A stretch of DNA of 14,312 bases from Actinomycetota bacterium (GTDB taxonomy: Bacteria > Actinomycetota > Actinomycetes > S36-B12 > UBA10799), in the NCBI GenBank assembly GCA_030837395.1, contig JAUPKO010000762.1:1-14312 (forward strand). The letters are read 5' to 3'. Shown here one piece after another: positions 1-7,381 of this stretch. Every line of letters starts with the position of its first letter. Position 1 is the stretch's first letter. The notes beneath the pieces are model-generated. The model was given only the letters and a program-made list of their open reading frames with translations, did no database searches and was not told the DNA's origin. The position numbers and the translations under genes are program-made.

Positions 1-121
1 CCCACACCAGATCCTCACCCTCATGGGCCTACCCCTGACCAGCGGAACCACCCCTTGACCAGGAACGATGACTTTGCGCGTCGCCCTGCCAGCGGGGATG
101 GGGGTGTGGAACCCTGATCAA
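1..121 (+). other. left-edge stretch, possible C-terminal tail of a truncated gene
   Basis: One plus-strand frame is open from base 2 to a TGA at 56-58 and would encode an 18-residue tail containing HQILTLMGLPL. Another frame is open from base 1 to a TGA at 115-117 and is rich in Pro, Arg and Asp, which looks like noncoding G+C-rich sequence. I do not recognise either tail. The short one could be the end of a gene entering from the left, but too little is present to say. No start codon with a ribosome binding site is seen here. Confidence 0.2.
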
Positions 122-138
122 ATCAGATTGGATCTGAT
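122..138. promoter_or_regulatory. perfect 7-bp inverted repeat, candidate operator
   Basis: ATCAGAT at 122-128 and ATCTGAT at 132-138 are exact reverse complements around the 3-base spacer TGG. A second palindrome, TGATCA, lies at 115-120. The repeat ends just before the ribosome binding site (GGAGGG, 140-145) of the GTG start at 150, so a bound dimer or an RNA hairpin here could block expression. No regulator gene is visible in the window. The operator role is inferred from position and symmetry only. Confidence 0.4.
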
Positions 139-149
139 CGGAGGGTCGA

Positions 150-908
150 GTGGCGGTTTCCGGTGCAGGGGTGCCTGACTCGGTTCTGGGCCGACTCTTG
201 CAGGAGGTGTCCTGGGAGGGCAGGCGCATCCGGGCTTACCGTGACGGCGGGCGGGGTTTCGAGAACGTGTTGGCCGCTGAGGCGCTGGCCGGGTTGGACT
301 TCCTGCCGCGCCAGGTGTTCCTGGGGGCGGTGCTGTCGGCCGCTCACGGCGCGGACGAGGCCCGGGCGAAGGTGGGTCTGGAGGTCGAGGACCTGAAGGT
401 CAGTCTGTTGCCCGATGAGGTGGTTCTGGCGCCCAGTCGTGTGGCGCGTGGTGAGCGGTTGATTGTCCAGCCGGATGGGTTCATGTCCTCACCGAACTGC
501 CTGGTCCTGGTCGAGGCCAAGCGGATCCGACGGGGCTCGTTCCAGCCGGAGCAGTTGGCCCGCGAGTACGCCGCGGTGATCCGAGAGGCGGCCGACCGGA
601 CTCCGTTGTTGTTGTTGATCCTGGGAAATCCGCCACCGGTGAGGGTGACCGGTCAAGGGCGGATGAGCATAACCGACGCGATCAGCCGACACCTGGGATC
701 GGTTCTGACCCGGATGGATGACCCACCCCACGACGAGACCACCTTGATCACCGGCCTGGACGACACCATCACATGGATCACATGGCACGAGATCGCGACC
801 GTCGTCGACGCCCAACGCACACGATGGGGACCCGCCGATCCATCGTTGGTGGGAACCATCAACCGCCTGGCCGACTCCGTCATCCACGCCGTGACCCGCC
901 ACACCTGA
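150..908 (+). CDS. PD-(D/E)XK nuclease-fold protein, substrate unknown
   Basis: This encodes a 252-residue soluble protein. Residues 108-124 hold the core of a PD-(D/E)XK nuclease motif: P108-D109, then after a short loop E122-A-K124 at the end of a hydrophobic strand (LVLVEAK). Q135 and Y140 follow in QLAREY, like the QxxxY element of RecB/Cas4-type nucleases. An acidic residue in the first helix (E38 in FENVLAAEAL) could complete the metal site. There is no membrane segment or signal peptide. The GTG start is chosen for GGAGGG at 140-145 with four bases of spacing. The gene stands alone, with no methylase or helicase partner, behind a palindromic candidate operator. The family is known to me only as conserved actinobacterial proteins without assigned function. 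It could be an orphan restriction-like or DNA-repair nuclease, or a fold relative that no longer cuts DNA. Confidence 0.75.
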   Translation: MAVSGAGVPDSVLGRLLQEVSWEGRRIRAYRDGGRGFENVLAAEALAGLDFLPRQVFLGAVLSAAHGADEARAKVGLEVEDLKVSLLPDEVVLAPSRVARGERLIVQPDGFMSSPNCLVLVEAKRIRRGSFQPEQLAREYAAVIREAADRTPLLLLILGNPPPVRVTGQGRMSITDAISRHLGSVLTRMDDPPHDETTLITGLDDTITWITWHEIATVVDAQRTRWGPADPSLVGTINRLADSVIHAVTRHT

Positions 909-1035
909 CGGCGTCGCAGCCCGCGCTCTTCGGACCCGCCGCGGACAGGTCGAAGTCTGCAGGGTTCGAAAACTTGGGTTCGGCCACTGGCTTGCGTGTT
1001 TGCCAGCGGACGGGGGAGTAGCTGGGGCAGGCTTG

Positions 1036-1523
1036 GTGGTGGTGTATTGGTCGTGGATCTACACGGTGATCCGTCGGACCTTGAGCTGGTGGCCTTCCGG
1101 CTGCGCGGTCAGGTGTCCAAGGACGGCGAGCTGCTGGTGCTGTGACACGCGGTCGCGGTCTTGCGTCGTCAGGTCGCCTGTCCGGTGTCGCGGGCAATCG
1201 ACCGGATGCTGTTGGCGGCGTGTTCTCGGCTGTTGCCCAGAGCCCGCTGAGTGCGTTCTTCGTCACCCCGGCCACGCTGTTGCGTCGGCACCGCGAATTG
1301 GTCGCCGACAAGTGGACCCGCCCACCTCGCCGCCCGGGTCGGTCGCCGACCAGGTGTGAGGTCCGGGCGCTGGTCGTGAGGCCGGCGGGGGAGAACCCCG
1401 CTGGGTGCCGCCGCCGGCTCCAAGGCGAACTGGTCGGGTTCGGGCACAAAGTCGCGGCTGGCACCGGGAACGGATCCTCGGCGGCTTGGCGAACGAGTAC
1501 ACCTACGCGAACAGGCCGCCTAA
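1036..1523 (+). pseudogene. decayed IS481-like integrase/transposase, core deleted
   Basis: The pieces follow an actinobacterial rve-integrase in order but in different frames. The start is VVVYWSWIYTVIRR, followed by LELVAFRLRGQ after a lost base near 1082. Next come ELLVL, an in-frame TGA at 1143-1145 where Arg is expected, and HAVAVLRRQVA...RMLLAACSRLLPRAR. After a second lost base near 1249 comes FFVTPATLLRRHRELV, then GENPAGCRRRLQGELV and FGHKVAA. The sequence then jumps to RILGGLANEY and, after another shift, to EQAA and a TAA at 1521-1523. ILGGL-NEY followed by ending Ala residues is the usual C-terminus of this family. The whole DDE catalytic core, about 200 residues, is missing. It cannot make a transposase. 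No terminal repeats were found. Confidence 0.8.
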
Positions 1524-1600
1524 CCGCGATCAAGGAAAGCCCAGGCCACAGCCTCGGCCAAGGTTCTCGAGCCCAACAGGTCTGCGCACCGACGAGAAAG

Positions 1601-1632
1601 GCCCCTGATCTGTGCTCATGCAGATCAGGGGC
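1601..1632 (-). terminator. 12-bp hairpin terminator behind the tRNA remnant
   Basis: GCCCCTGATCTG (1601-1612) and CAGATCAGGGGC (1621-1632) pair perfectly around an 8-base loop. Read on the minus strand, the hairpin lies about 20 bases past the 3' end of the tRNA-Phe half and is followed by CTTTCTC, a weak T-tract. This fits the tRNA gene's own terminator. On the plus strand the hairpin lies after the integrase remnant but has no T-run behind it. Confidence 0.65.
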
Positions 1633-1653
1633 TCGGGGGATGTCCTGGGAGGC

Positions 1654-1697
1654 GGTGGCCAAGGGCGGGGTCGAACCGCCGACCTTCCGGTTTTCAG
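1654..1697 (-). tRNA. 3' half of tRNA-Phe(GAA), probable attachment-site scar
   Basis: On the minus strand 44 bases match tRNA positions 32-75 exactly in layout. There is an anticodon loop CTGAAAA (anticodon GAA, Phe), a 3' anticodon stem CCGGA and a variable region AGGTC. A T-arm follows, with GGCGG and CCGCC around TTCGACC, then acceptor strand CTTGGCC, discriminator A and CC. The next base is G, so a full CCA is not encoded. Upstream, where the anticodon stem, D-arm and 5' acceptor strand should be, the sequence is unrelated, so no tRNA can fold. A break at the anticodon loop is a typical crossover point for tyrosine integrases that use tRNA genes. The hairpin terminator to the left belongs with this half. 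An element would then have lain to the right, with the rebuilt tRNA outside the window. Confidence 0.75.
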
Positions 1698-1700
1698 GGA

Positions 1701-1734
1701 TGCGCGGCGCTGCCACTGGGTGCCGCTTGATGCC
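1701..1734. repeat. TGC(C) motifs phased every 10 bp beside the tRNA half
   Basis: TGCG at 1701 and TGCC at 1711, 1721 and 1731 are spaced exactly ten bases apart, starting four bases from the end of the tRNA half. Motifs on one face of the helix next to an integration core resemble arm or accessory sites for a recombinase. Four short hits in G+C-rich DNA could also be chance. Confidence 0.3.
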
Positions 1735-1907
1735 ATGAGGTCCTCTTGGTGTCGTTATGGGTGGGTGATCTGATCGACTGTACGTGGAGTCCCGGCACCA
1801 CAGCGTCACCAATGGGCAGGGTGACACCGTCCCGGCGCCAACCAGGGCGGGCAGCGCATTGATGCCTGCCACGCCCTGCATGAGCCGTCGCCGTCGCGGT
1901 GCCCCGC

Positions 1908-4277
1908 TCATCGCGGTCGGCGTCGTTGTGTCTGACGGCGACGCCCTCTCCCATCGGAGAGGGCGAGCGAGAGGGCCGCAGCGGTCAGGCATCCGATGCT
2001 CATCGCGCCGAGTACTCCGACGTTGCCGACCCACGCCATGTCGGTGTGTTTCCAGGAGGGGTCGGCCGTTGGCGTCTTGGCCAGGCAGGAGGCGGTTGCG
2101 GTGGAGGGGGTGGAGGGGGGTCGGCGAAGCCCCTCCAGGTCAACGGTCGAGGCGGCGGCGGAGACTCCCCAGCGTGCGCTGGCGAGGTAGCTCAGCGCTC
2201 GAAGGGAGGGTGCGTCGTCCAGGGCGATGACGCCCCCGCAGAGGATCAGTTGTGGGACGAGTAGGAGTGGCAGCAGCGAGAGCGCCTTGTCTGCGTTCGT
2301 CACCAACGCCGAGATCAGGAGACCGGTTGCCATGCCCGCACATCCGGCGAGGCAGACATCGATCAGCAGTTCCGCCGGTCCTACTGGGAGCATCGCTCCC
2401 TGGTGGGGAAGTGGTCGGCCTGCGGTGACGACGATGAGGAGCATGAGTGCTTGCATCGTTGTCAGGCAGGCCAGGACAACCACTTTGGCGCCTATGTACG
2501 CCCAGATCCGGACGCCGATCGCGCGTTCGCGGCGCTGGAGCGCCCGTTCCTTGACGATCTCGCGGACTGCGTTGGAGGCGCCGAGCCAGGTGATGGCAAG
2601 GACGAGCGTGGAGATCACCCTCTGGGCCTTGTCGTTGACCTGTCCGACGGATGCGCTCAGTCCGGCATCGCTGCCGATTGCGCGGACCAGCAGACCGAGC
2701 AGGGGTGCCTGGGCGAGGAGGATGCCCACGTTGCGACGATCAGCGCGCAGGATGGCGACGTAGCGCCGCACGAGGACCGTGATCTGGCGGATCCCGGTGC
2801 GGCGGCGGGCGGGTGGTGACAGCAGTGATCTGGAAGGGTTCCGATACCCGCCGTCGGTGGTTGTCACGGGCTGCGTTGTTCTGATGCTGTTGTCGCCGCA
2901 GGCTGCGCATGGTTCCCAGGCGTCCCGTCCGGCGCGTTCGAGGTAGAGGAATACGTCGGCGAACTCCGAGACGCCGAAGTGGGCCAGTGTCAGGGGCGGT
3001 GCGCCTCGGAACGCGGTATGTCCTCCCGGGGCCAGCACGAGGACCTCGTTGCACACGTCCAGGTGTGCGATGTTGTGGGTGACCACGACGACAGCGCGGT
3101 CTCCGTCGGCGAGGAGCCGCAGTAGCTGCATGAGTTGCTTGTCGTGGCCGGGGTCGAGGCCGGAGGTCGGCTCGTCGAGCAATAGCAGTGGCGGGCGGCT
3201 CAGCAGTTCTAGGCCGACGTTGACGCGCTTGCGCTGACCGCCGGACAGCCGGGCGATCGGCACGTCGGCGGAGTTCGTGAGGTCCAGTTCGGCGAGGACC
3301 TCTTGCACTCGTTGGCGCTGCTCTTGGGGGGACGTGTCGTTGGCCAGCCGTAGTTCGGCCGCGTACATCAACTCCTGGCGGGGGGTGAGTTGGGGATGGA
3401 CGATGTCGTCTTGGGGGACGAAGCCAACTTGCGCACGTACTTCCGCATAGCACCTGGCCAGGTTGCGGCCCCCGACCAGGACTTGGCCTTCGTCGGCGGG
3501 GCGCTGGCCGATGAGCGCGTGCATGAGTGTCGTCTTGCCGGCGCCGCTGGGGCCGACGACCGCGATGAGTTGCCGTTTGGTGAGTTCGAGACCGACATGG
3601 CGGAGCAGCCATTTGCCTTCGGGTGTGACGACGCCCACGCCGCACGCCTGAAGGACAACGACCGGCGGGGGCAGTTCGACCAACCAGGTGCCCTCGAGTG
3701 CCAGACGCGTGTGCCCGAGGGCGATGACGTCACCGTGGGTTAGTGGTGTTCTGCGGGTGATCGGAGTCTCGTTGACGAAGGTGCCGTTGCCGCTGCCGAG
3801 GTCGACGATCCATGCCTGGTCGTTGGTGGCTCCGATCACTGCGTGGTGCCGGGAGGTGAGTAGGTCGTCGAGCACAACGTCATTGCTGCTGGCGCGACCG
3901 AGGCACAGCCGCGTGCCCAGCGGCCAGCGCCGTTGTGACGCGGACTCATGGGCCTGGGTGCCGGCCGAGGAACGCAGCCTCACCATCGGGCCGTCCGGGG
4001 CACCGAGGTGGACTTCCAGGGGGCCGTTGATGGGGAGGCGTTGGATCCGGCCGCCACTGAGGTAGGTGCCGTTGCCGCTCTGCACATCCTCGATGACCCA
4101 CCCCTGGGGCGTCGCGACGATTTGGGCGTGGCACCGGGAAACCCGGGGGTCGTCGAGACGGACCATCGCGGACTCGGCCCGGCCGACGGTCACGACATGC
4201 GCGTCGAAACGTCGCCAATCGGCATTGCCGATCGCGATCTCGATCCCTGGTCGGGTGTCGGCCGGAGTCTGTGTCAT
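1908..4277 (-). CDS. FHA-FHA-ABC transporter, ATPase fused to permease (Rv1747-like)
   Basis: This 789-residue protein joins two phosphothreonine-binding FHA domains, an ABC ATPase and an ABC-2 permease. FHA-1 (about 28-100) has VGR, SRCH and NGTYL. FHA-2 (about 122-195) has LGR, SRHH and GNGTFVN, so both keep the key Arg, Ser, His and Asn. The ATPase shows Walker A GPSGAGKTT (242-250), Q-loop Q289, signature LSGGQ (344-348), Walker B LLLLDEP (364-370) and His401. A linker with a CxxC (C457, C460) leads to about six membrane segments (roughly 517-535, 554-572, 592-620, 636-660, 666-686, 748-773). Architecture and gene order match Mycobacterium Rv1747, phosphorylated by PknF. The substrate is unknown. 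The ATG at 4277 overlaps the kinase stop as ATGA, implying translational coupling. The frame stays open upstream, but that part lies inside the kinase gene and is not this protein. Confidence 0.92.
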   Translation of the reverse strand: MTQTPADTRPGIEIAIGNADWRRFDAHVVTVGRAESAMVRLDDPRVSRCHAQIVATPQGWVIEDVQSGNGTYLSGGRIQRLPINGPLEVHLGAPDGPMVRLRSSAGTQAHESASQRRWPLGTRLCLGRASSNDVVLDDLLTSRHHAVIGATNDQAWIVDLGSGNGTFVNETPITRRTPLTHGDVIALGHTRLALEGTWLVELPPPVVVLQACGVGVVTPEGKWLLRHVGLELTKRQLIAVVGPSGAGKTTLMHALIGQRPADEGQVLVGGRNLARCYAEVRAQVGFVPQDDIVHPQLTPRQELMYAAELRLANDTSPQEQRQRVQEVLAELDLTNSADVPIARLSGGQRKRVNVGLELLSRPPLLLLDEPTSGLDPGHDKQLMQLLRLLADGDRAVVVVTHNIAHLDVCNEVLVLAPGGHTAFRGAPPLTLAHFGVSEFADVFLYLERAGRDAWEPCAACGDNSIRTTQPVTTTDGGYRNPSRSLLSPPARRRTGIRQITVLVRRYVAILRADRRNVGILLAQAPLLGLLVRAIGSDAGLSASVGQVNDKAQRVISTLVLAITWLGASNAVREIVKERALQRRERAIGVRIWAYIGAKVVVLACLTTMQALMLLIVVTAGRPLPHQGAMLPVGPAELLIDVCLAGCAGMATGLLISALVTNADKALSLLPLLLVPQLILCGGVIALDDAPSLRALSYLASARWGVSAAASTVDLEGLRRPPSTPSTATASCLAKTPTADPSWKHTDMAWVGNVGVLGAMSIGCLTAAALSLALSDGRGRRRQTQRRRPR

Positions 4278-5647
4278 CGCTGGTGCACAGTGGTCGTGGG
4301 AACAGGGGCGCCACCATGGTTCGACGTCCCGGAAGGCTTTGTCATCGTGGCGAGACCCGCGCCTGCCACCAGACTGAGCAAGACGATGGCAACCGCCAGC
4401 AAGACCCTTCCACTCGTGACGACTCGCTGGCGGGGCTGCGCCGGGAGCGGAGCGGATGCGTGATCCGCGAAACCGGGGGTTGGGAAGTCGATCCCCGCCG
4501 AAGGTGTGCCGGGCGCGGTCGGGATGCCGTCGACGGTGGGGGGCAGCGACAGGGGTCGCATCATGGTTGCCATGACGTTCTCCGGCTCCGGGGCGGGAGG
4601 CTGGAGTAGGCGGGGTAGTTGAGGTAGTTGTTCCAGGACCGGCAGCAACGACTCGAGCGCGGCGGCCGCCGCGGTGGATGTCGGCCGCAAGGCTGGTTGT
4701 TTCTGGAGCATCCAGGCGAGCAACTGCCACAGGTCGGATGGCAGACCTCCGGGGCGTCCGGGAGGTTGATCGGCGGCACGGCGCAGGACCGCGATGGTGT
4801 TCCCACCAGCGAAGGGGGTGATACCGCAGAGGAGTTCGTAGAGCACTACACCGGCGGCGTACACATCGACCGCCTGAGTCGCGGCCTCGCCTGCGAGGAT
4901 CTCGGCCGGCATGTACTCGGGCGTGCCGATCGCCCCGGTCAGTCGCGAGTTCGGGTCGGCGTCGTTGAGTCGGGCAATACCGAAGTCCGTCAGTCGTGCC
5001 AGAACAGGGTCCTGTTCAGCGAGCAGGACGTTCTCGGGTTTCACGTCGCGGTGCACGACACCCTGCACGTGCGCGGCAGCCAACGCATGCAGGACGTCCA
5101 AGACCGCGGCCCCGGCCATGGCAGGCGGCAGGGTACCCGGCGTTCGAAGGACCTGGCGGAGGTTGGGGCCCGGGACCAGGTCCATGACGATGGCCAGGGT
5201 GGAACCCTCGGCGACAAGATCTCGAACGTGAACGAGATTCGGATGGTTCAACCGGGTCAGAATCTCCCGCTCGCGCAGGAATCGCGTGACGAGTTCAGGG
5301 TCATCGGCCAGACCGGCGCGCAGCACCTTGACCGCGACATCCTCGCCAGCGCGGGTCCGTGCCCGCCACACCTCACCCATCGCGCCACGTCCGATGACGT
5401 CCAGCAGGACGTATCCGCTGCCGAGCGGGCGAGTGGCGGCCTCCGCCGTCTGGGCTGCTGTGGTCGCGAGAGCAACAGCAGGAGTGCCTCCTGCGGTTGC
5501 CGAATGAAGGTTGAACGGCGAATTGGGTGCGGGCTCGTCATCGTGACCGTCCACACGCCCCGTCTCAGCGCTGGCGCCGCAGGCGCCGCAATACCGGGCC
5601 TGGGCTACCAGGGGTGCGGCGCAGTGGCGACAGAACACTCCATCCAT
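4274..5647 (-). CDS. zinc-ribbon membrane Ser/Thr protein kinase (PknF-like context)
   Basis: This 457-residue Hanks-type kinase begins with a zinc ribbon (C6-x2-C9 and C20-x2-C23). The kinase domain (about 78-335) has the glycine loop GRGAMGEVW (86-94), Lys107 in VAVKVL, HRD at 199-201 with Asn206, DFG at 221-223 and GTPEYM at 241-246. The APE motif reads P-A-E (247-249), keeping the Glu. A Pro-rich linker (about 345-410) leads to one membrane helix (about 414-434) and a short outside tail with no PASTA or sensor domain. ATG 5647 has GAGGAG five bases upstream. Its stop overlaps the start of the FHA transporter gene as ATGA, which makes that transporter the likely substrate. The upstream gene ends 57 bases away and shares the N-terminal ribbon, so an external signal could arrive through that protein. 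All catalytic residues are present. Confidence 0.92.
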   Translation of the reverse strand: MDGVFCRHCAAPLVAQARYCGACGASAETGRVDGHDDEPAPNSPFNLHSATAGGTPAVALATTAAQTAEAATRPLGSGYVLLDVIGRGAMGEVWRARTRAGEDVAVKVLRAGLADDPELVTRFLREREILTRLNHPNLVHVRDLVAEGSTLAIVMDLVPGPNLRQVLRTPGTLPPAMAGAAVLDVLHALAAAHVQGVVHRDVKPENVLLAEQDPVLARLTDFGIARLNDADPNSRLTGAIGTPEYMPAEILAGEAATQAVDVYAAGVVLYELLCGITPFAGGNTIAVLRRAADQPPGRPGGLPSDLWQLLAWMLQKQPALRPTSTAAAAALESLLPVLEQLPQLPRLLQPPAPEPENVMATMMRPLSLPPTVDGIPTAPGTPSAGIDFPTPGFADHASAPLPAQPRQRVVTSGRVLLAVAIVLLSLVAGAGLATMTKPSGTSNHGGAPVPTTTVHQR

Positions 5648-5704
5648 GAGAACTCCTCAGGCCCGTCCTTGGCGCGGAGTTATTTCCTCGTGCCGGCCAG
5701 ATGC

Positions 5705-6799
5705 CTACGACGACCTCCCGACGGTCTGCGTGTGACCGCTTCCGGGCGCAGCGACCAACCGTGCCTGGCATTCGTCACGTGGTGGCTGGTACGTGTCGCA
5801 CCAGGCGTTGGCTGCCGCGGAATCGTGGAAGGGATTTGGAACGATGCTGGTCCACGCGACCTTGCCGCGGCAGACCCCCCTGGTGGCCACGTCCCGTGAC
5901 GTTCCAAGGGCCGTCGGTCGCACGGTGATGGCCCCGAACCTGGCATTCAAGGCGAGATGGAAGGCCAGGATCTGCTGGGCCGTGACGCTGGCGACGTCCT
6001 TGGTGCCGTCAGGTTGCCAGCCAGGTTCGATGTCAACGCGGATGCCCTCGCACTTGCTGGAGACCTGCGCCACCCACGAGCCCGCCAAAGGCGCCAGGTT
6101 CGAAGCGCCGTCATCGGCCAGGTGCCCCAACTCCTGACGGGCTTGAAGCGTGCTGAGTCCCAAGGCCTCGTCGCTGGTGGACGCCGACGCGTCAGGGCCA
6201 ACGGGGGTGACGGTCGGGGGTTTCGGCCGCGCGCTCGTCGTGGTCGTCGTCGGGACGGGCTCGTCCTGGGTCGAAGCTGATGTGCTCTCGCGGTGGGCTG
6301 GTGCCGGGACGCTGGCGCCGGGTGCTAGAGCGGTCTGCTTGAAGCCGACCAGTCCAGTGCTGACCGCCACGTAGCCGGTGCCGCCAGCGGTAAGGGCCGC
6401 GACGAGCGTGACTGCGACGAACGCGGCCCTGGCGTAGCCCGGCTGCCTTGGGGCCTCGGCGTCCGGTGGCATAGGCCTTGTCTCCGCCCCTATGGCAGTT
6501 TCGTAGGCGACGTTGGGCGGATCCGGCCAGGCGCGGAGGGCGGACGACGAACTGCCAGGGCTGTAGGGGCCCGCCGTCGAGCCCATGGCTGCCCGCCCCG
6601 GGAGCTCGGTGAGGGCATCACGAACAGAAGGGAGTTGTCCCGTGGTCGACGGTGTTCCTGTGCGGGACGTGATGCGCGTTTCTGGTGGATTGGTTGCCGC
6701 CGGTGGAATGGTTGCGGCGGAGGCACCGCACGCGGTGCAGAATAAGTGCCCTGCTGTCAGGCAATTGCCACACGAGGCACAGAAGGCTATGCCGGTCAC
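5705..6799 (-). CDS. zinc-ribbon single-pass membrane protein with four-Cys outer domain
   Basis: This 364-residue protein is the first gene of the operon. A double-CxxC zinc ribbon (C7, C10 and C21, C24) resembles the kinase N-terminus. A Pro/Ser-rich cytoplasmic stretch follows, then one membrane helix (about 124-146) preceded by Arg and Lys-poor sequence, and a Thr/Pro-rich stalk (about 155-210, with a TTTTT run). The C-terminal outer domain (about 212-350) has four Cys (250, 310, 334, 344), enough for two disulfides, and aromatic motifs such as EPGWQPDG and NAWCDTY. I do not recognise this domain. The GTG start at 6799 is supported by GGAGG five bases upstream. Position and shared ribbon suggest a sensor or adaptor for the kinase, which has almost no outer domain itself. 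That role is inference. A lipoprotein box is absent. Confidence 0.82.
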   Translation of the reverse strand: MTGIAFCASCGNCLTAGHLFCTACGASAATIPPAATNPPETRITSRTGTPSTTGQLPSVRDALTELPGRAAMGSTAGPYSPGSSSSALRAWPDPPNVAYETAIGAETRPMPPDAEAPRQPGYARAAFVAVTLVAALTAGGTGYVAVSTGLVGFKQTALAPGASVPAPAHRESTSASTQDEPVPTTTTTSARPKPPTVTPVGPDASASTSDEALGLSTLQARQELGHLADDGASNLAPLAGSWVAQVSSKCEGIRVDIEPGWQPDGTKDVASVTAQQILAFHLALNARFGAITVRPTALGTSRDVATRGVCRGKVAWTSIVPNPFHDSAAANAWCDTYQPPRDECQARLVAAPGSGHTQTVGRSS

Positions 6800-7381
6800 G
6801 TTCCCCTCCGCCCCGAGTGGCGAATTTGACGGTGTGGTACAGAATTGCCTGCCGTCAGTACTCCAGTTCGATCAGAAATCCCCTGCTGTTCCGAGAATGC
6901 GCTGGTCGCCGAGAAGGCGAGATCCCCCACCCCGCAAGGATCCCGCCGGACGGCGGCGCGGTGTCCGTCAGGAGATGCTGTCGGCACCGAACTCCCGCAC
7001 CTGAAACGGGCCGCAACTATTCCCCCCGCTGGCGCTCAGTTCGGTCGAGGCACGGCCGACATAGCATGGGTGACAGCCACGTCGTACCCGTTCTTGCCGG
7101 TGAGGTCCGCTGAGGCAACGCATCAGAGGGGATCAGGCGCGGCGAACAGCGCGGGCCGGATCGACTCTCTTCACCTGTCGCCGGGCACGCGTTACTGCAG
7201 ATGAGTGACACCACCGATCAGTCGCCCACCGCGAGGAGAAGACCCGCAGGCAGGAGATTGCCAGGCTGACCGGACATAGAACGGGATTCCCCCACCTATG
7301 CGACACCCGTGGGCCGCGGTCCTTGGTCTCCGCGGACGTGATCCACGCGGACCCAATGGGTGGTGAGCCCGATCCACCGCA
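6800..7381. other. intergenic region between divergent operon and glycosidase
   Basis: About 580 bases hold the start signals of both divergent units. I found no confident -10/-35 pair on either strand. A short plus-strand frame after 7200 reads HREEKTRRQEIARLTG and stops at the ATG of the glycosidase. It has no start codon with a ribosome site and may be a fragment of a lost gene. Short related sequences occur at 6759-6773 and 6841-6860 (AATTGCC with nearby CTGTCAG or CCGTCAG), but the similarity is too weak to call operators. No RNA gene was seen. Confidence 0.4.

Noticed and set aside
1942..1965. Hairpin CGCCCTCTC-CCATCG-GAGAGGGCG as operon terminator
   Set aside because: Perfect 9-bp stem, but it lies inside the last codons of the exporter gene and has no T-run. 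GTCACC/GGTGAC at 1805-1825 is better placed but weak.
880..2034. Minus-strand open frame of 384 codons over the integrase and tRNA remnants
   Set aside because: Arg/Pro-rich, low in hydrophobic residues, overlaps the tRNA half and the hairpin and runs into the exporter gene. Its PPTFRFSG-type peptide, read on the plus strand, is just the tRNA complement translated.
4278..4730. N-terminal 151-residue extension of the FHA-ABC frame
   Set aside because: It lies wholly inside the kinase gene in another frame and has no domain; the ATGA overlap gives the real start.
4628..5899. Plus-strand open frame of 423 codons opposite the kinase
   Set aside because: Antisense shadow of the kinase coding sequence, with no recognisable domain.
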